A stretch of 64,000 bases of DNA, from assembly GCF_014490745.1 (NCBI RefSeq), contig NZ_LZEU01000001.1, positions 1,949,501 to 2,013,500 on the forward strand. Direction: 5' to 3'. Source of the stretch: Pseudomonas alcaligenes. Its GTDB lineage: Bacteria > Pseudomonadota > Gammaproteobacteria > Pseudomonadales > Pseudomonadaceae. The translations under genes were made by a program, and so were the position numbers. Position 1 is the stretch's first letter. Each line of letters opens with the position of its first letter. This document shows, piece after piece, positions 19,454-26,392 of this stretch. The notes under the pieces were generated by a model. The model had not been told where the DNA came from and searched no databases. It was given only the letters and a program-made list of their open reading frames with translations.

Positions 19454-20926
19454 ATGCATAACAAGACTCCCGAACAGGCACCCTTGCGCGTGCTGATTAT
19501 CGGCTCCGGCTTTGCCGGCCTGGGCCTGGCCATGCGCCTGCGTCGGCAGGGCGTGGAGGATTTCCTGATCCTCGAAAAGGGCAGCGAGCCCGGCGGCACC
19601 TGGCGCGACAACACTTACCCGGGAGCGGCCTGCGATGTGCCCTCGCACCTGTACTCGTTTTCCTTCGAGCCGAAGACCGACTGGAGCCGGCGCTATGCCC
19701 CACAGGCAGAGATCTTCGCCTATGTGCGGCAGTGCGTGGCCAACCACCGGCTGCAGGCGCATATCCGCTGCAACAGCGAGGTGGCGGAAGCCCGCTTCGA
19801 TGAGCAGACGGCGCTGTGGCAGGTAACCACCACCGCTGGTGCATGTTTCAGCGCTCGCGCGCTGGTCAGCGCCTGCGGCCAGCTCAACCGCCCGCTCTAT
19901 CCGAAGATTGCAGGCCTGGAACGCTTCGCCGGGGAGAGTTTCCATTCGGCGCGCTGGCGGCATGACATCGACCTCAGCGGCAAGCGCGTGGCGGTGATCG
20001 GCACCGGCGCCAGTGCCATCCAGTTCGTTCCGCAGATCGTGCCCAAGGTAGCGAAACTGCATCTGTTCCAGCGCTCCGCCGCCTATGTGCTGCCCAAGCC
20101 GGATCGCGCCTACAGCCGCTTCGAGCTGGCACTGATGCAGCGCCTGCCCTGGGCGCAGAAGCTTGATCGCGGCCTGCAGTACCTCTATCACGAAGTCCGC
20201 GGGCTGGCCTTCTTCGTCCTGCCGTGGGTGATGAAACTGATGCGCGCCAGCTTCCTGCGCCAGCTGCAAAGCCAGGTGGCCGACCCGGCGCTGCGCGCCC
20301 GGCTGACCCCGGACTACCCGATGGGCTGCAAGCGCATCCTGATCAGCAATGACTACTACCCGGCGCTAGTGCAGCCGCAGACCGAGGTGGTGGGCGAGGC
20401 CATCCGCGAAGTCAGCGAGCGTGGGGTGATCACCGCCGATGGCCGCGAGCGCGAGGTGGATGTGCTGATCTACGGCACCGGCTTTGCCGCCAGCGACTTT
20501 CTCGTGCCGATGCGCATCCATGGCCTCGGCGGGCGTGAGCTGAACGAGGCCTGGCAAGAGGGCGCCGAGGCCTACAAGGGCATCAGCGTCAATGGCTTCC
20601 CCAACCTGTTCATTCTTTACGGGCCGAACACCAACCTGGGACACAACTCGATCATCTACATGCTGGAGAGCCAGTTCCCCTACGTGTTGAACTGCCTGCA
20701 GCAGCTGGAGCAGGGCGTGCGCTACCTCGACGTGCGGGCGCCGGTGCAGCAGGCCTGGAACCAGCGCCTGCAACACGCCATCGAGCATTCGGTGTGGGAG
20801 CAGGGCTGCAACAGCTGGTACAAGAATGCCGCCGGCAAGCACACCAACAACTGGTCGGGGTTCACCTTCAGCTATCGCCTGCACACGCGCCGGCCAGACT
20901 GGAGCGACTATGACCTTGTCCGTTGA
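19454..20926 (+). CDS. Flavin-containing (Baeyer-Villiger type) monooxygenase
   Basis: A 490-residue FAD/NADPH enzyme. The FAD-binding GSGFAG lies at residues 17-22, the NADPH-binding GTGASA at 183-188, and between them the Baeyer-Villiger fingerprint FxGxxxHxxxW at 158-168 (FAGESFHSARW). Such enzymes insert oxygen next to a ketone to make an ester. The next two genes overlap it and encode an esterase-type hydrolase and an SDR, so the operon could convert an alcohol to a ketone, then to an ester, then to acid plus alcohol. The start at MHNKTPEQAP follows GGAGA. Confidence 0.9.
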   Translation: MHNKTPEQAPLRVLIIGSGFAGLGLAMRLRRQGVEDFLILEKGSEPGGTWRDNTYPGAACDVPSHLYSFSFEPKTDWSRRYAPQAEIFAYVRQCVANHRLQAHIRCNSEVAEARFDEQTALWQVTTTAGACFSARALVSACGQLNRPLYPKIAGLERFAGESFHSARWRHDIDLSGKRVAVIGTGASAIQFVPQIVPKVAKLHLFQRSAAYVLPKPDRAYSRFELALMQRLPWAQKLDRGLQYLYHEVRGLAFFVLPWVMKLMRASFLRQLQSQVADPALRARLTPDYPMGCKRILISNDYYPALVQPQTEVVGEAIREVSERGVITADGREREVDVLIYGTGFAASDFLVPMRIHGLGGRELNEAWQEGAEAYKGISVNGFPNLFILYGPNTNLGHNSIIYMLESQFPYVLNCLQQLEQGVRYLDVRAPVQQAWNQRLQHAIEHSVWEQGCNSWYKNAAGKHTNNWSGFTFSYRLHTRRPDWSDYDLVR

Positions 20927-21836
20927 GTTGCCGCGTCCACCGGGCATGGCCCAGCGCCTGCTTTCGGCCTTGCTGCGTGGCAGCACCTGGCTGCTGTTTC
21001 GCAGCGGCTTTCGCCCTGGCGTCTTGCCGGCTACCCAGCGCCGCTTGCTGCACCTGGCCACGCGCATTGCTCCGGTGGCGCGCAAGGTGCGTATCGAGCC
21101 CGGGCACATCGGCGGGGTGGCCTGCGAATGGCTGAGCCCACCGACAGACAACGGCTGGGTGTTGCTCTATCTGCACGGCGGCGCCTTCATGGTCGGCTCG
21201 CCGCAGACCCACCGCAGCATCACCAGCTACCTGGCGCGTCACGGCCAGCTGCGCGTGTGTGCGCTGGATTACCGCCTGGCGCCGGAGCATCCGTACCCGG
21301 CGGCGCCGGACGATGTGCTGGCGGCTTACCGGGCGCTGCTGGCGCAGGGGCAAGCCGCCGAGCGCATCGTCATCGCTGGCGACTCGGCAGGCGGTAACCT
21401 GACCCTGACGGCGGCCCTGCGCCTGCGCGAGCTGGGGTTGCCGCAACCGGCGGCACTGGTGTGTTTCTCGCCGGTCACCGATGTCACTGGGGCCAACCTG
21501 CCCGAGCCGCCGGCGGGCGATCCGCTGTTGCAGCCGGCCTGGCTGGGGCAGGGCGTGGATGCCTATTGCCCGCCCGGTGTGGAGCGGCGGGCTGCGGCGC
21601 TGTCGCCGCTGTATGCCGATCTGCGTGGCTTGCCGCCCCTGCTGGTGCAGGTCGGCGAGGACGAACGGCTGTTGCCGCAGAGCCTGCTGCTGCAGGAGCA
21701 GGCTGGAATCGACCTGCAGCTGGAGTGCTACCCGCGCCAGTGGCATGTGTTCCAGATCAACTGTGGTCTACTGGATATTGCCGACCTGGCATTGCAGCGG
21801 ACGCTCGATTTCCTGCGTCAGCGAGGTTGCCCATGA
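20910..21836 (+). CDS. Alpha/beta hydrolase (hormone-sensitive-lipase type esterase)
   Basis: A 308-residue enzyme with the HSL-type oxyanion motif HGGAF (about residues 90-94) and nucleophile motif GDSAGG (about 158-163). A DYRLAPEHPYPAAPDD block follows the oxyanion hole, as in family IV esterases. The C-terminal WHVFQ histidine completes the triad. The start overlaps the monooxygenase stop by 17 nt and its own stop overlaps the next start (ATGA), so the three are translationally coupled. It likely hydrolyses the ester made by the monooxygenase. Confidence 0.9.
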   Translation: MTLSVELPRPPGMAQRLLSALLRGSTWLLFRSGFRPGVLPATQRRLLHLATRIAPVARKVRIEPGHIGGVACEWLSPPTDNGWVLLYLHGGAFMVGSPQTHRSITSYLARHGQLRVCALDYRLAPEHPYPAAPDDVLAAYRALLAQGQAAERIVIAGDSAGGNLTLTAALRLRELGLPQPAALVCFSPVTDVTGANLPEPPAGDPLLQPAWLGQGVDAYCPPGVERRAAALSPLYADLRGLPPLLVQVGEDERLLPQSLLLQEQAGIDLQLECYPRQWHVFQINCGLLDIADLALQRTLDFLRQRGCP

Positions 21837-22594
21837 ATACCATTCTGATTACTGGCGCGGCTTCCGGTATCGGCGCAGCCACGGCGCGCCTGTTTCATTC
21901 GCGGGGCTGGCGGGTTGGCCTGCTGGATATCAACCACGCCGCACTGGCCGAGCTGGCCGCCGAACTGGGCGGGGTGTGGCACGCCGAGCTGGATGTCACC
22001 GACGCCGGCGCGGTGCGCGAGGCGCTGGCCGACTTCTGTGCCCTGCATGGCGGCCAGCTGCGCCTGCTGTTCAACTGTGCCGGTATCCTGCGCTTCGGTC
22101 ATTTTGCCGAGATCAGCGTTGAGGAGCATGCACAGATCCTGCGCATCAACGTGCTCGGCCTGCTGCAGGTCAGCCATGCGGCCTTCCCCTACCTGCGTGG
22201 CACGCCAGAGGCGCAGGTGATCAACATGGGCTCGGCATCCGGGCTGTACGGCACGCCACATATGGCCAGTTATTCGGCATCCAAGTTCGCCGTGCGGGGT
22301 CTGACCGAGGCCCTGGAGCTGGAGTGGCGGCCGCACGGCATTCGCGTTGGCGACCTGATGCCGCCCTTCGTGCGCACGCCGATGGTCGAGAGCCAGCGCT
22401 TCACACCACCGGCCTTGCGCCGGCTGGGCGTGCATCTGCGCGCCGAGGACATCGCCGAGGCGGTCTGGCAGCAGGCGCAACGCTCGCAGGTGCATCGGCC
22501 GATCCACTGGCTGTTCCGCCTGATGTACTGGGCCGGGCAGCTGTCGCCGCCGGCGCTCAATCGCGGGCTGATGGCCTGGGTCAGCCGGGAGTAG
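21833..22594 (+). CDS. Short-chain dehydrogenase/reductase
   Basis: A 253-residue classical SDR: cofactor motif TGAASGIG at residues 7-14, NCAG near 81-84, catalytic YSASK with its upstream serine (MGSASG). The acidic residue in LLDINHA after the second strand suggests NAD over NADP. Last gene of the monooxygenase-esterase-SDR operon, coupled by an ATGA overlap. It plausibly oxidises a secondary alcohol to the ketone substrate of the monooxygenase. Confidence 0.9.
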   Translation: MNTILITGAASGIGAATARLFHSRGWRVGLLDINHAALAELAAELGGVWHAELDVTDAGAVREALADFCALHGGQLRLLFNCAGILRFGHFAEISVEEHAQILRINVLGLLQVSHAAFPYLRGTPEAQVINMGSASGLYGTPHMASYSASKFAVRGLTEALELEWRPHGIRVGDLMPPFVRTPMVESQRFTPPALRRLGVHLRAEDIAEAVWQQAQRSQVHRPIHWLFRLMYWAGQLSPPALNRGLMAWVSRE

Positions 22595-22883
22595 GGCTGC
22601 CATGGTGCCGGCCGCCCGGCGCCAGATTTCCACTGCCGCCGCCCGTCGCCAGGCCTTCTGCCGGTGGTCTTTCCGGTCGGCAGAGCGACGTGGCAACCGC
22701 TACCCTGCAAAAGACGGTTTCGGTTCGCTCCCTGCGCAACCCGCCGTCTGCCGTGGCGCATGCGCCCGGTACTGTGCCGGTCGGGCATACCTTGGCCCGG
22801 CGTTCTCCAGGTGCCGTCAGGCGCCTCAGGCTGCCAGCCGTTGGGCAGCAGCGGTTTATCCATCGCCTGCGAGGAGGTCGTTT
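22595..22883. other. 289-bp gap with several hairpins upstream of rraB
   Basis: No convincing gene. It contains a hairpin at 22712-22749 (AGACGG/CCGTCT with an inner GGTT/AACC pairing), a 12-nt perfect palindrome GGCGCATGCGCC at 22755-22766, and a further GCCGG/CCGGC hairpin near 22777-22802. The forward frame through it has no stop but poor codon character. It may be a structured leader. Confidence 0.4.
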
Positions 22884-23225
22884 ATGAGCACAGCCTTCCA
22901 AGATGATGCCAGCAGTCATGTTCTGCGCCGCATGAAAGAGGGCGGTTTCGATTTCGCCCGTGTCCATCCCATCGAGTTCTACGTGATCTTTCCCGACGAG
23001 GAGCGGGCCCGGCAGGCCGCCAGACAGTTCCGTGGTGAATCGCTGAATGCCCAGGTCAGTCTGCGTGATGACGGTGCCTGGCATCTGCAAGTGAGCAAGG
23101 TGATGTATGCCACCTATGCCGGTATCGGTGATTTCGAGCAGGACATGGAGTCGCTCGTCGCACCGCTTGGTGGTGTGCTGGACGGCTGGGGAGTGACCCA
23201 GGAAGTACGTCTGCCTGGAAGTTGA
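22884..23225 (+). CDS. rraB: RNase E inhibitor RraB family protein
   Basis: A 113-residue acidic protein of the RraB type: an N-terminal helix (SSHVLRRMKEGGFDF), the HPIEFYVIFPDEERARQAA core and a C-terminal LDGWGVTQEV. RraB proteins bind RNase E and alter degradosome composition. The ATG at 22884 follows a strong GAGGAGG ribosome site; the frame continues upstream without stops but lacks conserved sequence. It is monocistronic, with an unusually structured upstream gap. Confidence 0.8.
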   Translation: MSTAFQDDASSHVLRRMKEGGFDFARVHPIEFYVIFPDEERARQAARQFRGESLNAQVSLRDDGAWHLQVSKVMYATYAGIGDFEQDMESLVAPLGGVLDGWGVTQEVRLPGS

Positions 23226-23277
23226 AAGCGGGCCGGCTGGCCCTTGCGGCCAGCCGCCGTTGCCCGGCGGTTCTGCG

Positions 23278-24183
23278 TTATGCCTGCGGTGCTGTGGCGC
23301 TGCGGCGCTCCAGCTGTTCCAGATAATCCACCACATCGGGGGCGCCAGCCAGGCGCAGGCCCTCGCCGAGGGCATTGGCTTCCGCCGACTCCCTGGGCAG
23401 GAGGATGAATTCCGGTGCGCCATTGTCGCGCAGCAGCGACAGGCGCGAGTAGGGCAGGCCGTTGTCCAGCAGCAGGCCCATGAACGCGGGGTCGCTCCAA
23501 GCCTGCACCGGCATGGCCAGCACGTGGTACTGGCGCTTGAGTTCGGCCAGGCCCTGGCTGTTCAGGCGGTAGCGGCTGATCTGGGCCGGCAGGGTGACTT
23601 CCAGGCCGCGCAGGCGGGCATAGACGATGGCGCTGGCGAAGGCCTCGCCGTGCTGCTCGCTGGCCCAGTACAGGCGCCGGCCATACCAGCTGGCCTGGCG
23701 CAGCTCCACCGCCTCGGCGGCCAGGAAGCGTGGCATGGCCATGCTGATGGTCTTGAGAAAGTCCTTGTAGCTGATGATGCGCACGTTGCGGCAGGGCTGG
23801 GTGGCAGCGAAGGCCTCCAGGCTGGCGAAGGCCTGGCCATCGGCCAGCGGCGTGCCGCACAGGCCGTCGATCTCGCGCAGGTCGAAATCATGCAGCTGCT
23901 GCTGTTCCAGGCTCACCACGCGCATCAGTACGGCGCGGGCTTCGGCCTTGTCTTCCTGCACCGGGCCGGAGAGCGCGTCGCGCGGCAGGTCGACCAGGCG
24001 CTGCAGGGGCGGGCCGGCCTGCCACCAGATGCTCTGCGGCGGGATCGGCAGGGCCTTGAACGGCAGGCGCAGACTGCGGGCCCGCTCGAACACCAGGCGC
24101 GGCGAACGACCGCCCAGGCCGAGGCGCTGGGCCAGGGCGGACAGGCGTGAGGCCAGGCTGGTGTTGGATTCGGACAAACTCAT
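23278..24183 (-). CDS. Conserved hypothetical protein (DUF6685-like)
   Basis: A 301-residue soluble protein starting MSLSESNTSLASRL. It has no signal peptide, membrane segment or catalytic motif I recognise. The segment RIISYKDFLKTISMAMPRF and the region around RRLYWASEQHGEAFASAIVYARL look like its conserved core. From memory it resembles the Pseudomonas DUF6685 family. The gene is divergent from the DUF2835 gene and convergent with rraB. Confidence 0.65.
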   Translation of the reverse strand: MSLSESNTSLASRLSALAQRLGLGGRSPRLVFERARSLRLPFKALPIPPQSIWWQAGPPLQRLVDLPRDALSGPVQEDKAEARAVLMRVVSLEQQQLHDFDLREIDGLCGTPLADGQAFASLEAFAATQPCRNVRIISYKDFLKTISMAMPRFLAAEAVELRQASWYGRRLYWASEQHGEAFASAIVYARLRGLEVTLPAQISRYRLNSQGLAELKRQYHVLAMPVQAWSDPAFMGLLLDNGLPYSRLSLLRDNGAPEFILLPRESAEANALGEGLRLAGAPDVVDYLEQLERRSATAPQA

Positions 24184-24332
24184 GACCCGCTGAGCACTCC
24201 TGGGACTTGGGTGCCAGTTTGGCAGAGCTGTTGCCGGTGCGCACTACCGATACGCTCTCGCCCGTGCTTTGCGGGCTCCGGAAGCTGCCGCTGCTGTGGC
24301 AAAATAATGCCGATCATTTCGAGGATGCCTCC

Positions 24333-24554
24333 ATGCCCAGCCTCGTGCTGGATATTGCTCTGTCCGCAGAGCGTTTCCGCGCCGTTTACCAGGGGCGCGC
24401 CAATCGGGTCTTGCTGGTCAGTCGCGATGGTCGCAGGGTCAGCCTGCCGGCCCATCATCTGCGTCCCTTCCTGCGCCACAACGGCATCTACGGCGTGTTC
24501 GAGCTGGAGTTCAGCGCGGCCGGCGAACTGCAGGGCCTGCGCCAGCTGAGTTGA
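24333..24554 (+). CDS. DUF2835 family protein
   Basis: A 73-residue protein with the DUF2835 signature: LDIALSAERFRAVYQG near the start, VSLPAHHLRPFL in the centre, and a C-terminal GVFELEFSAAGELQGL. It probably folds as a small beta-rich domain. No function is known. It lies 106 bp upstream of pyrD on the same strand, though pyrD has its own -10 sequence. Confidence 0.85.
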   Translation: MPSLVLDIALSAERFRAVYQGRANRVLLVSRDGRRVSLPAHHLRPFLRHNGIYGVFELEFSAAGELQGLRQLS

Positions 24555-24613
24555 ACAGGCGGTCGGGGATTCCTTATTACTCCCTTGCCTCGCCCGATGC
24601 TAGTACGCACGGC

Positions 24614-24619
24614 TATAAT
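24614..24619 (+). promoter_or_regulatory. Candidate -10 element of pyrD
   Basis: A perfect TATAAT, 41 nt before the pyrD ATG. No good -35 lies at 16-18 bp, so the call rests on the -10 only. Confidence 0.4.
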
Positions 24620-24660
24620 CGCGGCCTGCTTCCCACTGCCATGACCGAGCAAAACCACCC

Positions 24661-25683
24661 ATGTACGAGCTGGCCCGCGCCCTGTTGTTCAAGCTGTCCC
24701 CGGAAACTTCCCACGAGCTGTCCATCGATCTGATCGGCGCCGGTGGCCGTCTGGGGCTCAATGGCCTGCTGTGCAAGGCGCCTGTGAGCCTGCCGACCAA
24801 GGTGATGGGCCTGGAGTTTGCCAACCCGGTTGGCCTGGCCGCTGGCCTGGACAAGAACGGCGACGCCATCGACGGCTTCGCCCAGCTCGGCTTCGGTTTC
24901 GTCGAGATCGGCACCGTGACCCCGCGTCCGCAGCCGGGCAACCCCAAGCCGCGCCTGTTCCGTCTGCCGGAAGCCACGGCGATCATCAACCGCATGGGCT
25001 TCAACAACCACGGTGTCGACCACCTGCTGGCGCGGGTGCAGGCGGCCAAGTACCGCGGCGTGCTGGGCATCAACATCGGCAAGAACTTCGATACCCCGGT
25101 CGAGCGTGCCGTGGACGACTACCTGATTTGCCTGGACAAGGTCTATGCCCACGCCAGCTATGTCACGGTCAACGTCAGCTCGCCGAACACTCCGGGGCTG
25201 CGCAGCCTGCAGTTCGGCGACTCGCTCAAGCAGCTGCTCGAAGCTCTGCGCCAGCGCCAGGAAGATCTGGCCGTGCGGCATGGCAAGCGGGTGCCGCTGG
25301 CGATCAAGATTGCCCCGGACATGAGCGACGAGGAAACCGTGCAGGTGGCCCAGGCGCTGATCGAAACCGGCATGGACGGCGTCATCGCCACCAACACCAC
25401 CCTGGGCCGCGAGGGCGTGGAGAACCTGCCGTTCGGCAATGAGGCCGGTGGTCTTTCCGGTGCGCCGGTGCGTGACAAGAGTACCCACACCGTGCGCGTG
25501 CTGGCTGGCGAGCTGAAGGGGCGTCTGCCGATCATCGCTGCCGGCGGTATCACCGAGGGCGCACATGCGGCTGAGAAAATCGCCGCCGGTGCCAGCCTGG
25601 TACAGATCTATTCCGGGTTCATCTACCGTGGCCCGGCGCTGATTCGCGAGGCGGTGGACGCCATCGCCGCGCAGCGGGCATAA
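24661..25683 (+). CDS. pyrD: Dihydroorotate dehydrogenase (quinone), class 2
   Basis: A 340-residue FMN enzyme of pyrimidine synthesis that oxidises dihydroorotate and passes electrons to the quinone pool. The N-terminal helix pair ([19 protein letters not shown]) is the class 2 membrane/quinone tunnel. The FMN and substrate motifs are [11 protein letters not shown], the catalytic-serine region [12 protein letters not shown] (about 172-183), TNTT and [12 protein letters not shown]. The pyrD/rmf/rlmKL order matches Pseudomonas chromosomes. Confidence 0.97.
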   Translation: MYELARALLFKLSPETSHELSIDLIGAGGRLGLNGLLCKAPVSLPTKVMGLEFANPVGLAAGLDKNGDAIDGFAQLGFGFVEIGTVTPRPQPGNPKPRLFRLPEATAIINRMGFNNHGVDHLLARVQAAKYRGVLGINIGKNFDTPVERAVDDYLICLDKVYAHASYVTVNVSSPNTPGLRSLQFGDSLKQLLEALRQRQEDLAVRHGKRVPLAIKIAPDMSDEETVQVAQALIETGMDGVIATNTTLGREGVENLPFGNEAGGLSGAPVRDKSTHTVRVLAGELKGRLPIIAAGGITEGAHAAEKIAAGASLVQIYSGFIYRGPALIREAVDAIAAQRA

Positions 25684-25693
25684 GCGAGGGGCA

Positions 25694-25719
25694 TAAAAAA
25701 GGGCCCCTGAGGGGCCCTT
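25694..25719. terminator. Terminator between pyrD and rmf
   Basis: The hairpin GGGCCCCT/AGGGGCCC has an A6 run on its left, so it gives U6 on the minus strand and mainly terminates rmf. For pyrD the tail is weaker. Confidence 0.8.
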
Positions 25720-25774
25720 GGGCTTGCGCCCACCGCCCGGATGGGGCGGCCTGGTGAAGTCGGGGTGATCCTGT

Positions 25775-25990
25775 TCAGCCGACGGCGTGCAGTTCGTTGA
25801 GTCTATGGAGGCCGGCAGTGCCGGTCAGTCCGTCCCAGTTGTCGCCGCGGCCTTCGCGCCAGCCGTTGATCCAGGCTTGGCGAGTGGAGGCGTGAGTGAA
25901 AGGACACAGGTCGCGGGATTTGCCATGAATGCCGTGCTGATAACCGCGCAAGAAAGCTCGTTCCAACGGATCACGCTTAAGTCTTCTCAT
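25775..25990 (-). CDS. rmf: Ribosome modulation factor
   Basis: A 71-residue basic protein that dimerises 70S ribosomes into inactive 100S particles in stationary phase. The signature RDPLERAFLRGYQHGI and RQAWINGWREGR is intact. The length exceeds the E. coli protein because of a C-terminal extension typical of Pseudomonas. The start follows GAGGG. Its leader is highly structured (see 26027-26117). Confidence 0.95.
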   Translation of the reverse strand: MRRLKRDPLERAFLRGYQHGIHGKSRDLCPFTHASTRQAWINGWREGRGDNWDGLTGTAGLHRLNELHAVG

Positions 25991-26026
25991 CGGGTGTTGC
26001 CCTCACTGTTGACTGTTATGTCCCGT

Positions 26027-26117
26027 GGGCTCCTCTCGGAGCCCGGCAGAAAGGCTCTGCCGGTGGGGTTCGCTGCCGGCGTGGCGAACCGCCTGCCGGT
26101 ACCATTGCGGCACCGGC
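26027..26117 (-). ncRNA. Structured 5' leader of rmf (rmf RNA motif candidate)
   Basis: Four successive perfect stems on the minus strand: GCCGGT/ACCGGC (26095-26117), GGTTCGC/GCGAACC (26067-26090), CCGGCAG/CTGCCGG (26043-26063) and GGGCTCC/GGAGCCC (26027-26044). The last two share two bases. They end 36 nt before the rmf ATG. A conserved rmf RNA motif upstream of Pseudomonas rmf genes is described in Rfam. I match it by position and folding potential, not by alignment. Confidence 0.6.
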
Positions 26118-26241
26118 CTGAGTTGATTTCTAACGAATGCACTGGGGCCTGTGAATGATCGTTTTGTCATAAGGACGTAACGCATTCAGGGCTGGGGCCA
26201 TAAGCTTTGGCCGGTTTTTCCCGGGGTTTTGCCCCGGCCCC

Positions 26242-26280
26242 CCGCCATACGGGAGCCGCGCCGAAGTGTGGCGGCTTTTT
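26242..26280 (+). terminator. Terminator-like hairpin upstream of rlmKL
   Basis: CCGCCA pairs with TGGCGG (with an alternative inner GCCGC/GCGGC), followed by a T5 run. It lies 113 nt before the rlmKL ATG with no gene ahead of it on this strand, so it may be an attenuator or the end of a small transcript. Confidence 0.45.
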
Positions 26281-26392
26281 GCTATTGCAAATGGCTCGTA
26301 TTGGCGGGGTGTTTTATTCCGACGAAGGGTCGCCGCGCGACGTTCTGTCACATATTTTGGCTAGCAAGCCTTCACTTATTACTGGATGCACC

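Larger units (their letters stand above)
25991..26392. other. 402-bp divergent region between rmf and rlmKL
   Basis: Contains no gene. The left half holds the structured rmf leader (26027-26117, minus strand). The right half holds two terminator-like hairpins on the plus strand: GGCCA/TGGCC at 26196-26212, followed by TTTTT, and CCGCCA/TGGCGG at 26242-26274, also followed by TTTTT. A third stem, CCGGGG/CCCCGG, lies at 26221-26237. Confidence 0.5.

Noticed and set aside
22602..22883. An N-terminal extension of RraB through the upstream gap
   Set aside because: The frame is open, but the conserved protein begins at 22884 after a strong ribosome site, and the extension has shadow-like Ala/Arg/Gly composition.
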